Shown in pieces: positions 51,343 through 60,021 of a stretch of 64,000 nucleotides of DNA. The first letter of the stretch is position 1. Each line of letters starts with the position of its first letter. The DNA is from Mycobacterium sp. PO1. Lineage in GTDB: Bacteria; Actinomycetota; Actinomycetes; Mycobacteriales; Mycobacteriaceae. The stretch spans positions 62,255-126,254 of the forward strand of contig NZ_BLTG01000096.1 of the NCBI RefSeq assembly GCF_017312405.1, written 5' to 3'. The notes below the pieces were generated by a model. It was not told the origin of the DNA, made no database searches, and saw only the letters and a program-made list of their open reading frames with translations. Made by a program: the position numbers and the translations under genes.

Positions 51343-51851
51343 CGATCAACGACCAACGCGACACCGCGCCGGACACCGGCCACACACGCACCTTCTGGTC
51401 CGGTAAGAGTGCACTGGTCATGCCCGGCCTGCTGGTCGCACTCGGGTTCCTGCTGATCTTCGGCATCATCGACATGGAACTGGCCGACGACTCGGAGTTG
51501 TTCGGGCCCAGATCCTTCCCGGCGATCACCGCCGGTTTCTGCTTCGTGGTCGCGGTACTGCTGGCCGTCAGCATCATCCGCAATCCCGAGGTGCCCGAGG
51601 CTGAGCTGTCCAGCAACTGGCGCTCCACCGGCATCACCATCGGAGCCTTCGTGGCCTTCGCGGTGCTGTTGGTGCCGGCCGGCTGGATCATCGCCGGCGC
51701 CGCGGTGTTCTGGGGCGTCACCGTCGGCCTGGGCAGCACCCGCTACGTCCCCAATATCTTGATCGGGCTGGCGGCCTCGTCGGTCATGCAAATCATCTTC
51801 AGCGGCCTGCTCGGCCTGAGCCTGCCGCCCGGCGTCATGGGAATGTTCTGA
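51339..51851 (+). CDS. tctB: Tripartite tricarboxylate transporter small membrane subunit TctB
   Basis: This 170-residue protein has four hydrophobic helices (about residues 24-44, 60-82, 95-118 and 130-165), the usual TctB layout. ATG 51339 overlaps the tctC stop and its own TGA overlaps the tctA start (TGATG), so all three are translationally coupled. Sequence conservation is low in this family; the operon position makes the call. Confidence 0.88.
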   Translation: MTINDQRDTAPDTGHTRTFWSGKSALVMPGLLVALGFLLIFGIIDMELADDSELFGPRSFPAITAGFCFVVAVLLAVSIIRNPEVPEAELSSNWRSTGITIGAFVAFAVLLVPAGWIIAGAAVFWGVTVGLGSTRYVPNILIGLAASSVMQIIFSGLLGLSLPPGVMGMF

Positions 51852-53386
51852 TGGATGCACTGGTAGGTCTCCTCGGCGGTTTCGGCGATGTCCTGACGCC
51901 GACCAATCTGATGTACGTGCTCATCGGGGCGCTGATCGGCACCGCGGTCGGTGTGCTCCCCGGTCTGGGCTCCTCGATGGCGGTGGCGCTGCTGCTGCCC
52001 ATCACCTTCACCCTGGATCCCCTTGCCGCACTGGTGATGTTCGCCGGCATCTACTTCGGCGGGCTCTTCGGTGACGCGATCGCCGGCATCCTGATGAACA
52101 CGCCGGGCAACTCGACGGCCATCGCCGGGTCGATCGAGGGACACCGGATGGCGCGGCGGGGACGTGGCGCGCAGGCGCTGGCCACCTCGGCCATCGGCGC
52201 GTTCATCGGCGGCATGATCGCCACCGTCCTGGTGGTGTTCTTCGCGCCGGCCCTGGCCGACTGGGCCACCGAGTTCGGCCCCGGAGAATACTTCGCCCTC
52301 GCGGTGTTCGCGTTCATCGCCACCTCCGCGGTGGTGTCGGAGTCGGTACTCAAAGGCCTGGCAGCGCTGCTGATCGGGCTCGTGCTGGCGATGATCGGCA
52401 CCGATCAGGTCAGCGGCTCACAGCGATTCACGTTCGGCAGCGTCGCGCTGTTCGACGGGGTGAGCATCGTCGTCATCACGGTGTCCATGCTCGCGGTGGG
52501 CGAGGTCATCTACGTGGCCTCGCGGATCGGGCGTCCCGACGACCGCAGCTTCACCCCGTCGACCGGGCGGCCGTTCCTGTCGCGCGCCGAGTACCGCGAC
52601 GCGTTGCCGGCGTGGTTGCGCGGCACCGCGATCGGCGTGCCGTTCGGTGTCATCCCCGCCGGGGGCGCCGAGGTCCCGACATTTCTGGCCTACGGTCTGG
52701 AGAAACGCCTCGACGGGCGTCGACGCAGGCCGCTGTTCGGCACCGGCGCGATCCGCGGTGTGGCCGCGCCGGAAGCCGCAGGAAACTCGACCGCCGGTAC
52801 CGCGATGGGTGCGCTGCTGGCGCTGGGTCTGCCGACCTCGGCGACCGCAGCCCTGCTGCTGGCGGCCTTCCAGCAGTACGGCATCCAACCCGGCCCGCTG
52901 CTGTTCACCCGCAACGCAGAGTTGGTGTGGGCGCTGCTGGCCAGCCTGATCATCGGCATGGTCGTGCTGCTGGTGCTCAACCTGCCGTTCGCCCCGCTGT
53001 GGGCCAAGCTGCTCACCATTCCCAAGGAGTATCTGTACGCCGGCATCGCGATGTTCGCCTGCTTCGGCGTCTATGCGGCCAGTGCGGCGATGATCGACGT
53101 GGTGTTCATGCTGATCCTCGGCCTGATCGCGTTCGCGATGCGCCGCTACGGCGTGCCGATCGCACCGGTGCTGATCGCGGTGATCCTGGGCCCGCTGGCC
53201 GAGTCGTCGCTGCGTTCGGCGATGAACAACTCGCAGAACAACCCGTTGACGCTGGTGAGCACACCCATCACGATCACGCTGTACACGTTGCTGCTCATCG
53301 TCATCGGCGTCAGTGTCTACAACAAGGTGCGGGTCCGCTCCGAGTTGCAGGAGTCCGAGTCCGAGGCCGGCTCCGGGGTCAGGTGA
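51851..53386 (+). CDS. tctA: Tripartite tricarboxylate transporter large membrane subunit TctA
   Basis: This 511-residue permease has ten to twelve helices. Two family motifs are visible: GVLPGLGSSMAVALLLPIT near residue 35 and the symmetric IPAGGAEVPTFLAYG near 270, followed by GVAAPEAAGNSTAGTAMGAL (about 298-317). It uses the ion gradient to import carboxylates delivered by TctC. The gene ends one base before the convergent second TctC gene. Confidence 0.93.
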   Translation: MDALVGLLGGFGDVLTPTNLMYVLIGALIGTAVGVLPGLGSSMAVALLLPITFTLDPLAALVMFAGIYFGGLFGDAIAGILMNTPGNSTAIAGSIEGHRMARRGRGAQALATSAIGAFIGGMIATVLVVFFAPALADWATEFGPGEYFALAVFAFIATSAVVSESVLKGLAALLIGLVLAMIGTDQVSGSQRFTFGSVALFDGVSIVVITVSMLAVGEVIYVASRIGRPDDRSFTPSTGRPFLSRAEYRDALPAWLRGTAIGVPFGVIPAGGAEVPTFLAYGLEKRLDGRRRRPLFGTGAIRGVAAPEAAGNSTAGTAMGALLALGLPTSATAALLLAAFQQYGIQPGPLLFTRNAELVWALLASLIIGMVVLLVLNLPFAPLWAKLLTIPKEYLYAGIAMFACFGVYAASAAMIDVVFMLILGLIAFAMRRYGVPIAPVLIAVILGPLAESSLRSAMNNSQNNPLTLVSTPITITLYTLLLIVIGVSVYNKVRVRSELQESESEAGSGVR

Positions 53387-53387
53387 G

Positions 53388-54362
53388 TCAGATCAGGCCC
53401 AGCCGGGTCAAGGTGGTGGAAACGCGGTCGTCCTGCTCGTCGAGGAAGCGTTCGAACTCGGCGCCGGTGACGAACGAGTCGGTCCACCCGTTGTCCCGCA
53501 GCGCCTCCTGCCAACGACCGCTGTCGTGCAGCTCGGTCAGCAACCGGATCATCGACTCCCGGGACGATGCCGAGATGCCCGGTGGGGCAAGCACTCCGCG
53601 CCAGTTCGCGAAAGTCAGCCCGATGCCGGAAGCCCGCAACGTCGGCGCGTCGATTCCCGGGACCGGCTCATCGCTGGACACCGCGAGCACCCGCAGTTGA
53701 CCGGCGTCGATCTGGGCGAGGAACTCCCCCGGACTGGAGGTGCTGACGCTGACCTCGTCGCTGAACAGTGCGGCCAACAGGTCTCCGCCGCCGTCGTGGG
53801 TGACGTAGTCGACCGACACCGGATCGATTCCGACGGCTTCGGCCAGGCGCATCGCGAACAGATGGTCGGGGCCGCCCGGGGCGGAGCCTCCTCCGATCGT
53901 CACCGCGGTCGGGTCCGCCCGCCACGAGGCCACGAAGTCGCCGACCGTGGCGAACGGGGAATCCGTGGGGACGACGATGGCACCGGGATCCTCGATCAGC
54001 TTTGCCAGCGCGGTCGCGTCGGACGCCCGGACACCCGTGTCGAATGTGTACGTCGCCCCCACCACACCCAGGCCCATGGTCATCATCAGGTCGTCGTTGC
54101 CCACTTCGTTCATCAGGCGCGCCATCGCGACCGCGCCGCTGTCGCCGATGACGTTGAACACCTCCACGCGACCGGTGATGTCCTCGTCCTCCATGATCCT
54201 GACGGCAGTGCGCGCCGTGAGGTCGTAGCCGCCGCCGGGACTGTTGGGCACCATCATGCGCAGGCTGTACAGGCCGGGGGTGTTGTCGTCGGCCGCGCCG
54301 CACCCACCCGTCAGGGATACCGCCAGCACCACGGTCGCGGTCAGAGCAAGCAGTCTTGTCAC
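53388..54362 (-). CDS. Second TctC-family binding lipoprotein (orphan)
   Basis: This 324-residue TctC-family protein has a signal peptide with lipobox LTGGC (cysteine 21), the ligand loop SPGGGYDLTAR near residue 44 and GGGSAPGGPDH near 163. It is diverged from the tctC protein upstream and has no permease genes of its own; it may share TctAB or act as the extracytoplasmic sensor partner of the kinase encoded divergently at 54449, as proposed for Bordetella BctC. GTG 54362 is used. Confidence 0.87.
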   Translation of the reverse strand: MTRLLALTATVVLAVSLTGGCGAADDNTPGLYSLRMMVPNSPGGGYDLTARTAVRIMEDEDITGRVEVFNVIGDSGAVAMARLMNEVGNDDLMMTMGLGVVGATYTFDTGVRASDATALAKLIEDPGAIVVPTDSPFATVGDFVASWRADPTAVTIGGGSAPGGPDHLFAMRLAEAVGIDPVSVDYVTHDGGGDLLAALFSDEVSVSTSSPGEFLAQIDAGQLRVLAVSSDEPVPGIDAPTLRASGIGLTFANWRGVLAPPGISASSRESMIRLLTELHDSGRWQEALRDNGWTDSFVTGAEFERFLDEQDDRVSTTLTRLGLI

Positions 54363-54405
54363 ATCAGTCCTTGTCGAGGCAGCACGATGCTACGCAATAC
54401 TGGTC

Positions 54406-54425
54406 ACAAGCGTGAGCTGGGTCAC
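54406..54425. promoter_or_regulatory. Candidate CitB-type regulator site upstream of kinase gene
   Basis: ACAAGCGTGAGCTGGGTCAC matches the site at 50276-50295 in 17 of 20 positions, including GTGA and TGGGTCAC. It lies between the divergent orphan binding-protein gene and the kinase, 23 bases before the kinase start, compatible with autoregulation. Confidence 0.65.
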
Positions 54426-54448
54426 TGACGAGAAGGACGTGTCGCGGG

Positions 54449-56062
54449 GTGAGTGGACGGTGGTCGGAGGCGGTGCGCACCTTCGGCAGGAGGAGCCTGG
54501 CCGGCCAGTTCCTGGCCTTCCAGCTGTTGGTCGTCGTTGTCGTGCTCGGCGCGGTGGCCGTCGTCTCGGTCGCGCAGTCGACCAACGAATTCCGTGACGT
54601 GCGCGGAGCGCGGATGCTCGCCACCGCCGAGAACCTCGCCTCCACGCCGGTGGTGCGGGACCGTTACGCCGACCCGTTCGCCGCGCAGGCATTGGCGCCC
54701 GAAGTCGACCGTGCGGTCGCGCTGTCCGGCGCCGAATTGGCGGAGATCCTCGGCCCGGACGGCCTGGTACGCGCCTCGTCGGACCCGTCGCGGCTCGGCG
54801 AGCGCACGCGGGTGGGGGCGGCCGAGACCGGGCGGGCATGGTTCGGTGACGCCGAGGTGGGCGGCGTTCGTAGCCTGCTGGCCCAGGTTCCGATCCTGGC
54901 GTCGGACGGACGGGTGCTGGCGATCGTGTCGGTCAGTGAGCCGTACCCGTCGTGGTGGGCTCTGCTGAGCGGGGCCGGGGAACGGCTGTTGCTCTATCTC
55001 GGTCTGGGCGCGGCGCTGGGCATGGTGGCGTCCTGGCTGCTGTCCCGCCGGATCAAACGCCACACCCGCGGGCTGGAGATCGCCGAGATCGCCGGCTTGG
55101 CCGACCACCGTGAGGCGTTGCTGCACAGCATTCGCGAGGGTGTGGTCGCGGTCAACAACGACGGCGTCATCACCGTGCTCAACGACAGCGCTCAGGAACT
55201 GCTCGGGCTGCCGGACTCGGCGGTCGGCGAGCGCGTCGATTCGGTCGGACTCGAAAGCGCCGTGGTGGACTTCCTGCTCGCCGGCGAGGACGACCGCGAC
55301 GTCGTGATCGCGACCCGCGCACGGGTGCTTGCCCTCAACCGGCGATCAGCGACCAGCGCAGGCCAGGACATCGGTACCGTGACCACGATGCGTGACAGCA
55401 CCGAACTCGCTGCCCTGCAGGCTCAGTTGTCCTCGCACAAGAGCGCGACCGACACGCTGCGCGCACAGACCCACGAGTTCTCCAACCAGCTGCACACCAT
55501 CTCCGGCCTCGTGCAACTCGGCGAGTACGACGCGGTCCGCGCGTTCGTCGACGAGCTCACTCAGCGCCGGGCCGCGATCAATGATGCTGTGACACGGCAT
55601 ATCTCCGACCCCGCGGTCGCCGCCCTGTTGATCGCGAAAACAACGCTGGCCGCCGAGAGCGGGGTGTCGTTGCAGATCGCCGAGGACGCCCACCTGTCAC
55701 CGCTGGAACCGGGTCTGGCCACCGATGTCATCACCGTGCTGGGCAATCTCGTCGACAATGCCGTGGATGTGTCCGTCGGTTCCGCGCAGCCCACCGTCAC
55801 CGTGCGGGTTTGCGACACCACGGGGCTGGAGATCTCGGTGTCCGACACCGGGCCCGGCGTTCCGTCGCACCTGCGCGACAGCATCTTCGCCCGCGGCGTC
55901 ACATCGAAACCGGAGGTCGCCGGCGGGCGGGGCATCGGTCTGGCCCTGGTGCGGATGGTCACCGCTCAGCACGGCGGCTCGGTGGAGGTATCAGACCGGC
56001 CGGGCGGTGGTGCGGTGTTCGCAGTGCGGCTGCCGAGGGCCCGGGTGGGCGCGCATGCGTGA
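54449..56062 (+). CDS. CitA/DcuS-type sensor histidine kinase
   Basis: This 537-residue kinase has TM1 (about residues 18-42), an extracytoplasmic sensor domain (about 43-170), TM2 (about 175-197), a PAS domain (about 215-305) and an SpoOB-like dimerisation segment with the phospho-histidine in THEFSNQLHTISGL near 347. The ATPase domain has N-box NLVDNAVDVS, DTGPGVP and GRGIGLALV. CitA-type kinases sense citrate or other carboxylates. Its stop overlaps the regulator start by eight bases. Confidence 0.92.
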   Translation: MSGRWSEAVRTFGRRSLAGQFLAFQLLVVVVVLGAVAVVSVAQSTNEFRDVRGARMLATAENLASTPVVRDRYADPFAAQALAPEVDRAVALSGAELAEILGPDGLVRASSDPSRLGERTRVGAAETGRAWFGDAEVGGVRSLLAQVPILASDGRVLAIVSVSEPYPSWWALLSGAGERLLLYLGLGAALGMVASWLLSRRIKRHTRGLEIAEIAGLADHREALLHSIREGVVAVNNDGVITVLNDSAQELLGLPDSAVGERVDSVGLESAVVDFLLAGEDDRDVVIATRARVLALNRRSATSAGQDIGTVTTMRDSTELAALQAQLSSHKSATDTLRAQTHEFSNQLHTISGLVQLGEYDAVRAFVDELTQRRAAINDAVTRHISDPAVAALLIAKTTLAAESGVSLQIAEDAHLSPLEPGLATDVITVLGNLVDNAVDVSVGSAQPTVTVRVCDTTGLEISVSDTGPGVPSHLRDSIFARGVTSKPEVAGGRGIGLALVRMVTAQHGGSVEVSDRPGGGAVFAVRLPRARVGAHA

Positions 56063-56720
56063 CGTTCTCGTCGTCGACGACGACTTCATGGTCGCCGAGA
56101 TCCACCGGCGCTTCGTCGAACGCGTCGACGGTTTCCGTGTCGTCGGGGTGGCCCGCACCGGGCGCGAGGCGCTGGACGCGGTGCGCGATCACCATCCGGA
56201 GTTGATCCTGCTGGATGTGTACCTACCGGACATGACCGGATTGGACGTGCTGCAGACTCTGCGCGCCGCCGGTGAGGGTGTCGGGGTCATCATGATCACC
56301 GCGGCCCGTGAACTCGACACGGTCAGGGGCGCGCTGCACGGCGGGGCCGCAGACTATCTGACCAAGCCGTTCGAGTTCGCCCAGCTGCAGGCGAAGTTGG
56401 CCGCCTACGCGGCGCGCGCCGACGCGCTGGAAGCCGGTCCCGCCGTGGACCAGTCCACCATCGACTCGTTGTTCGGCAGCCCCGGCGCGACGCGGCAGCA
56501 CGAAGTCCTGCCCAAGGGGCTCAGCGCCGAAACAGGCGAGCTCGTGCTGGCGGCGGCCCGCCGCGTCGGTGAAGTGTCCGCCGCGGAATGCGCTGACATC
56601 GTGGGTATTTCACGGGTCAGCGCGCGGCGCTACCTCGAGCATTATCTCAGTGCCGGTGCCCTGCAGTTGCGGCTGCAGTACGGGGTCGGACGGCCGGAGC
56701 GACGCTACGCGGCGGTGTGA
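56055..56720 (+). CDS. CitB/DcuR-type response regulator
   Basis: This 221-residue regulator has a receiver domain (about residues 1-118; VVDDDFMVAE, phospho-acceptor in LILLDVYLPD near 54, lysine in YLTKPFEF near 104) and a C-terminal HTH (about 160-215; VSAAECADIVGISRVSARRYLE) characteristic of the CitB family. It probably binds the paired motifs at 50276 and 54406 and induces tctCBA on carboxylate sensing. ATG 56055 lies inside the kinase gene's end. Confidence 0.92.
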   Translation: MRDVLVVDDDFMVAEIHRRFVERVDGFRVVGVARTGREALDAVRDHHPELILLDVYLPDMTGLDVLQTLRAAGEGVGVIMITAARELDTVRGALHGGAADYLTKPFEFAQLQAKLAAYAARADALEAGPAVDQSTIDSLFGSPGATRQHEVLPKGLSAETGELVLAAARRVGEVSAAECADIVGISRVSARRYLEHYLSAGALQLRLQYGVGRPERRYAAV

Positions 56721-56755
56721 TCGCACCGGGACGCGGGCTCGGGCGATGCGGCACG

Positions 56756-57610
56756 TCACGCTGGGCCCGGGCGGGTGATGGTGCGGGGCGGCAGGTGCAG
56801 CGTCCGGACATGTTCGGCGATGGCGCCGAGATTGGTGGTCCATACGTCGTCGTGGCCGACGACGTAGCGCATCAGGTCACCGAGTTCGGCGGCGCGCGAG
56901 GCGCGCCCGGACAGAAACGGATGGTTGGTGAGCACCCAACACGCGCGGGCAGCACGCAGTGCGTCGAACTCCAGCTGCCACAATTCCCGCGCTTTGCGGG
57001 GGCTTTCGATCAATCCACTGCCGGCGATGTCCGGCAGATAGCAATACTGCTCCCAGTCGTCGAGCGCCCATTGGATGGGTATCTCCACCACCGAGCCGTC
57101 CCCCACCGCGAGCTCGTAAGGATGGTCGGCGTCCATCAAACTGGAGTCGTAGAGAAACCCTCGCTCGACCAGCAGTTCTGGCGTACGCCAGGACAGATCC
57201 CACATCGGTGCGCGGTAGCCGACCGGCCGGACACCGGCCACCTCGGCCAGTGCTTGCAAACCCCGGTCGAGCGCCTCGATCTCCTGGGCCAGGGTCAGCG
57301 CGGTCGGTTGTTCGTGCAGGTATCCGTGGTGGGCGATCTCGTGTCCGGCTTCGACGATACGACGCACGGCGGCGGGGTACCGATGTGCGGTGTGCCCAGG
57401 GACGAAGAAGGTCGCCGGAATCTGGTGTGTGTCCAGGAGTTCGAGAATCCGCGGTAGCCCGACAAGCGGCCCGTAGGCCTGATGGGACATGACGCTCATC
57501 CGCGCCGCGACGGCATCATTGCCCCACAGCACCGCTGACTCGGCGTCCACGTCGAACGTGAAGGCCGCCGCGGCCGACTTGCCGCCGGGCCAACGGAGAT
57601 CAGAAGTCAT
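56756..57610 (-). CDS. Polysaccharide-deacetylase-fold (NodB) hydrolase
   Basis: This 284-residue NodB-fold protein has the catalytic aspartate region FTFDVDAES near residue 17, the metal-binding HEIAHHGYLHE near 89-99 (H-x3-H), and GYRAPMWDLS near 130. It lacks a signal peptide and is intracellular, like the HpPgdA and PuuE branches that act on small molecules or amide bonds, not on cell wall. It overlaps the ureohydrolase gene by 11 bases and is the last gene of the five-gene operon. Substrate unknown. Confidence 0.85.
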   Translation of the reverse strand: MTSDLRWPGGKSAAAAFTFDVDAESAVLWGNDAVAARMSVMSHQAYGPLVGLPRILELLDTHQIPATFFVPGHTAHRYPAAVRRIVEAGHEIAHHGYLHEQPTALTLAQEIEALDRGLQALAEVAGVRPVGYRAPMWDLSWRTPELLVERGFLYDSSLMDADHPYELAVGDGSVVEIPIQWALDDWEQYCYLPDIAGSGLIESPRKARELWQLEFDALRAARACWVLTNHPFLSGRASRAAELGDLMRYVVGHDDVWTTNLGAIAEHVRTLHLPPRTITRPGPA

Positions 57611-58568
57611 CAGCCATCAGAGTAACCAGTTCATACGCGAGATTGGCGGCTGCGACGGCGGTCACCTCACCGTTGTCGTAGGCGGGAGCGACCTCCACGA
57701 CGTCGGCCCCGACGATGCGGAGAGTACGGAGCGCACGCAGCACGGCGACCAGTTCACGGCTGGTCATACCACCGATCTCCGGTGTTCCGGTGCCCGGCGC
57801 GAAGGCGGGGTCCAGGACGTCGATGTCGATCGACACGTACACGGGGTGGTCCCCGACGCGGGTCAGGATGCGGTCGATGACACCGTCGATCCCGATTCGG
57901 TCGATATCGCGACAGTGCACCACCGTGAACCCCATCGCCTCGTCCTCGAGCAGGTCCGCCCGGTCGTACAGCGATCCCCGGATGCCGACGTGGGCGGAGC
58001 GGTCTTTGACCAGCAGCCCCTGCTCGGCGGCGCGGCGAAACGGGGTGCCGTGTGTACACGGTGCTCCGAAATAGGTGTCCCAGGTGTCGAGGTGCGCGTC
58101 GAAATGAATCAGGGCCACGGGCCCGTGCACCTGGTTGACGGCCTGCAGTGCGGGAAGCGCAATCGTGTGGTCGCCGCCGAGCAACACCACCCGTTGCTCC
58201 GGACGTACGAGCAGTCCGGCCACCGCGTCCCGGATCTGCGTCACTGCCTCGGAGATGTCGAACGGATTGGCCGAGACGTCACCGGCGTCGACCACCTGGG
58301 CCTGCGCGAACGGGGTGATGTCGAGCGCAGGGTGGTACGGCTTGAGCAGCCTGGAAGCCTGTCGAATGGCGGCGGGACCGAACCGCGCGCCGGGCCGATA
58401 GGTGACCCCGCTGTCGAACGGAACTCCGATCACGGCGATGTCGTGATCAGCCACCTCGTGCCGCTGCGGGAGCCGAGCGAAGGTGGCCAAGCCCGCGTAA
58501 CGCGGCACCACCCGGGCGTCTACCTGACCAATCTTTCCCGTCTGCGTCGTCACATACCGCTCGGTCAT
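57600..58568 (-). CDS. Agmatinase/ureohydrolase-family enzyme
   Basis: This 322-residue ureohydrolase carries all dimanganese ligand motifs: GGDHTI near residue 123, HFDAHLDTWD near 147 and SIDIDVLDPAFAPGTGTPE near 238-256. These enzymes cleave a guanidino compound to urea and an amine. The family includes agmatinase, guanidinobutyrase, guanidinopropionase and similar, and the motifs do not decide between them. It overlaps its neighbours at both ends by 4 and 11 bases. The lack of other polyamine genes argues against a simple agmatine route. Confidence 0.88.
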   Translation of the reverse strand: MTERYVTTQTGKIGQVDARVVPRYAGLATFARLPQRHEVADHDIAVIGVPFDSGVTYRPGARFGPAAIRQASRLLKPYHPALDITPFAQAQVVDAGDVSANPFDISEAVTQIRDAVAGLLVRPEQRVVLLGGDHTIALPALQAVNQVHGPVALIHFDAHLDTWDTYFGAPCTHGTPFRRAAEQGLLVKDRSAHVGIRGSLYDRADLLEDEAMGFTVVHCRDIDRIGIDGVIDRILTRVGDHPVYVSIDIDVLDPAFAPGTGTPEIGGMTSRELVAVLRALRTLRIVGADVVEVAPAYDNGEVTAVAAANLAYELVTLMADDF

Positions 58569-59326
58569 ACCCTGCTCCTCGTCGTCCCACCGTTACAGGA
58601 GATCACCTGGCCGACAACCGCTTCCATGGAAAAGTCAGCCAGCAGTTCGACCGCTGCAGAGATCTCGCCGGACGTTCCGAGTCGGGCCAGTGGGATCGTC
58701 TCGGCGTAATGTGCCTGGATCGAGGCCAGGTCCGTCCCGGCCGCGTCGGCGTCGACCTGCAGTTGTGGGGTGTCGATCACGCCGGGCGCCACGGCGTTGA
58801 CGATGATCCGTTCCGGCGCGAGCTCTCGGCCCAACGTCTTGACCAGCGAGATGAGTCCCGCCTTGGACGCGGCGTACGCGGTGGCGTCAGGCCAGCCGGT
58901 CACACCCCATTCACTGGTGATGACCACGATCCGCCCCTCACCCGCTCTGCGCATGTGCGGCAGAACGGCCTGCACCAGATGGAACGTGCCGCCGAGGTTG
59001 GTGTCGACGACGCGCCACCAGTCCCGTTCGTCGTGCTGCAGCATCGGTGCCATGGTCATGTAGGCATGGTTGGCCACCAGCACGTCCAGCCGACCGGTGG
59101 CCGCCGCGACGGCATCGGCGATCCGGGTGCAGACCTCCGGTTCGGACACATCACCGGGGACCGCGACGCCGCTGATCTCGTCGGCCAGTTCACTCAGCGC
59201 GCCACTGGCCCGTATGTCGTTGACCGCCACTGTCGCCCCTGCGGCGGCCAGCCTGCGCGCGTGGGCGGCTCCCATTCCCTGTGCCGCACCGGTCACCAGT
59301 GCGACCCGGCCCTCCAGTGAGCTCAT
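58565..59326 (-). CDS. SDR-family dehydrogenase/reductase 1
   Basis: This 253-residue classical short-chain dehydrogenase has the cofactor motif TGAAQGMGAAHA near residue 12 (T-G-x3-G-x-G), NAG-equivalent ANHAYM near 87, catalytic serine in ITSEWG (about 137) and Y-A-A-S-K (about 152-156). The segment ending in VVGQVISCNGGTTRS is typical of the FabG-like group. It lies in a coupled operon with a ureohydrolase; it may oxidise an alcohol or aldehyde derivative of the imported substrate. Confidence 0.88.
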   Translation of the reverse strand: MSSLEGRVALVTGAAQGMGAAHARRLAAAGATVAVNDIRASGALSELADEISGVAVPGDVSEPEVCTRIADAVAAATGRLDVLVANHAYMTMAPMLQHDERDWWRVVDTNLGGTFHLVQAVLPHMRRAGEGRIVVITSEWGVTGWPDATAYAASKAGLISLVKTLGRELAPERIIVNAVAPGVIDTPQLQVDADAAGTDLASIQAHYAETIPLARLGTSGEISAAVELLADFSMEAVVGQVISCNGGTTRSRV

Positions 59327-60021
59327 ATGACCGCCCCCGCATTCACGTTCACCACATCGCCGGTGCTGAAGGTCGCATCGCAGACGAGGTATTCCACACA
59401 GCGGGCCACTTCGGCGGGTGCAGTGAGCCGGCGCAGCGGCAGCGTGGCCAGATAATCTTCTGCACGCCAGGGCGAGTCCGCTGCCAGCAGCGGAGTGTCG
59501 GTGGGGCCCGGTGCGACGACGTTGACTCGGACGCCGCTTCCCGCGACCTCGACCGCCAGGCTGCGCGCCAGCCCGAGGATCGTCCCCTTTGCTGCTGCGT
59601 AGTGCGCGTCATGTTCTCCGCCGCCGACAGCGAGTTCACTGGCGACCGCCACGATGGCCCCCGAGCGGCGCCGCAACATCCCGGGTAGACACGCCCGAGA
59701 GGCGTTGAAGAAGCCACCCAGGTGCACACGCAGCATGCGTCGCCACGCCTGAACACTGATCTCGCCCACTGGCGCCATCTCATAGTGTCCCGCCGACGTC
59801 ACCAGTGCCACGATCGGTCCCAGCCTGCGCTCGATCTCGGCGACGGCACCGGTCACTGCGGCACCGTCGGAAACATCGACCGCCACAGCGTGATCGGCGT
59901 CTGCCCGGTCACTGAGGTCCAGCGCGCCCACGCGGTATCCACGACCTCGTAGCGCCGAGACGGTGGCCGCGCCGATCCCGCTGGCACCACCGGTGACGAT
60001 GGCTACCGGCGCCTCAGGCAT
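59323..60021 (-). CDS. SDR-family dehydrogenase/reductase 2
   Basis: This 232-residue short-chain dehydrogenase has TGGASGIGAAT near residue 10, the catalytic Ser in AVASELAVGG and Y-A-A-A-K (about 145-149), and ends DVVNVNAGAVI. Only moderately similar to the neighbouring SDR, it is likely to catalyse a different step. Its stop overlaps the start of the first SDR (ATGA) and its own start overlaps the permease stop by eight bases. Confidence 0.88.
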   Translation of the reverse strand: MPEAPVAIVTGGASGIGAATVSALRGRGYRVGALDLSDRADADHAVAVDVSDGAAVTGAVAEIERRLGPIVALVTSAGHYEMAPVGEISVQAWRRMLRVHLGGFFNASRACLPGMLRRRSGAIVAVASELAVGGGEHDAHYAAAKGTILGLARSLAVEVAGSGVRVNVVAPGPTDTPLLAADSPWRAEDYLATLPLRRLTAPAEVARCVEYLVCDATFSTGDVVNVNAGAVI

